From: Cystobacter fuscus DSM 2262
GTDB taxonomy: Bacteria > Myxococcota > Myxococcia > Myxococcales > Myxococcaceae
Reading direction: 5' to 3'
NCBI RefSeq assembly: GCF_000335475.2
Contig: NZ_ANAH02000015.1
Span: 299,167-363,166, forward strand
Length of the DNA stretch: 64,000 nucleotides
Both the position numbers and the translations under genes were made by a program. Shown in pieces: positions 63,617 through 64,000 of this stretch (the first letter of the stretch is position 1; each line of letters begins with the position of its first letter). The notes under the pieces are model-generated. The model ran no database searches and was not told the origin of the DNA. It saw only the letters and a program-made list of their open reading frames with translations.

Positions 63617-63757
63617 GAGCAAAGCGCTCCGGGTTGAATGGATGAATGCCAATCAACCAAGCCTGGAGCGACACCGCCAGTACGAAAGCACGAAGAAGAA
63701 ACGCGTGTCGCCCAGCGGACGGCCTTCGGAGCCTGCCACGGCGAAGCCCGCAAAGGC

Positions 63758-63801
63758 GAAGGCCCCGAGTCGACACCTTGCGGTGGGGACTCGGGGCCTT
63801 C
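63758..63801. other. 14-bp perfect hairpin downstream of 5S rRNA
   Basis: GAAGGCCCCGAGTC at 63758-63771 pairs perfectly with GACTCGGGGCCTTC at 63788-63801. In the 5S direction a T8 run (63802-63809) comes before it, so the T-run serves the 5S helix and this hairpin is a second structure. In the other direction the hairpin is followed by A8, so it is not a simple terminator there. Confidence 0.65.
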
Positions 63802-63810
63802 AAAAAAAAT

Positions 63811-63924
<114 letters not shown>

Positions 63925-64000
63925 AAAAACAGGACAGTCCATACGAAGGGTAGGTGAATCAACTTCCACTGCGAAGCTCTCGTGCCTTCTTCCGGGCCCG
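63925..64000 (-). other. 23S-5S spacer (partial)
   Basis: These 76 bases to the window end are the spacer before the 5S gene. They contain no tRNA and no clear 23S 3' end. Confidence 0.6.

Overview
The window looks like myxobacterial chromosome, most likely suborder Cystobacterineae (Archangium/Cystobacter-like). The evidence is very high GC with strong third-position bias, two Ser/Thr protein kinases, an FHA-type sigma-54 activator, a DUF4476 protein, a MYXO-CTERM-like anchor, and a lipoprotein AHH-nuclease toxin with its immunity gene. Long open frames lie opposite almost every real gene because of the codon bias, and I have left them out. No tRNA gene, CRISPR array or intact mobile element was found. 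The right end enters an rRNA operon: 5S rRNA is on the minus strand, with 23S expected just outside.

Layout. 1-2.5 kb: a DUF4258/YgiT-type toxin-antitoxin-like locus with a perfect palindromic operator, then a broken DUF4297-like nuclease gene. 2.5-5.6 kb: a cutC-GH92 mannosidase operon. 5.9-8.7 kb: an SNF2-type helicase overlapping a gene for a zinc-cluster protein. 8.8-11 kb: an IS3-family transposase remnant, a translationally coupled ATPase/TOPRIM gene pair (candidate phage defence), and the second copy of a 65-bp dispersed repeat. 11-15 kb: a cupin gene, then a probable PD-(D/E)XK toxin with its DUF3396 immunity gene, divergent from a membrane/TPR-like gene. 15-20 kb: MarR/SDR with a palindromic operator, an FHA-sigma-54 regulator, a TerB-like protein, a hydrolase and DUF4476. 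20-29.5 kb: cold-shock protein, response regulator, membrane protein, two SGNH hydrolases, class II photolyase and a serine hydrolase.

29.5-38.4 kb: two closely paralogous Ser/Thr kinases flank a SitA-type AHH toxin/Imm11 pair and a penicillin-acylase-family lipoprotein. 38.4-41.3 kb: an RCC1 pseudogene fragment and a kelch-propeller/Ig-like surface lipoprotein with 279-bp tandem repeats. 41.7-49.6 kb: a VOC protein, a GH3 hexosaminidase and a 1,942-residue transglutaminase-like/DUF4011/SF1-helicase/nuclease/DUF3320 fusion. 49.6-53.4 kb: a PilY1-like VWA protein with a leader hairpin, and a lipase-like effector with a probable chaperone. 53.7-60.3 kb: two related exported coiled-coil proteins divergent from an ECF sigma/anti-sigma pair, a subtilase lipoprotein and GlpD. 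60.6-63.6 kb: small genes (DUF2007/zinc ribbon, TPR, SlyX, outer-membrane-like) leading to the rRNA operon.

The recurrent theme is conflict: four candidate toxin or effector pairs (DUF4258/YgiT, REase/DUF3396, AHH/Imm11, lipase/chaperone), two candidate defence loci (ATPase+TOPRIM, giant helicase-nuclease), and three decayed genes. Function assignments come from motif recognition by eye and were not tested by any search.
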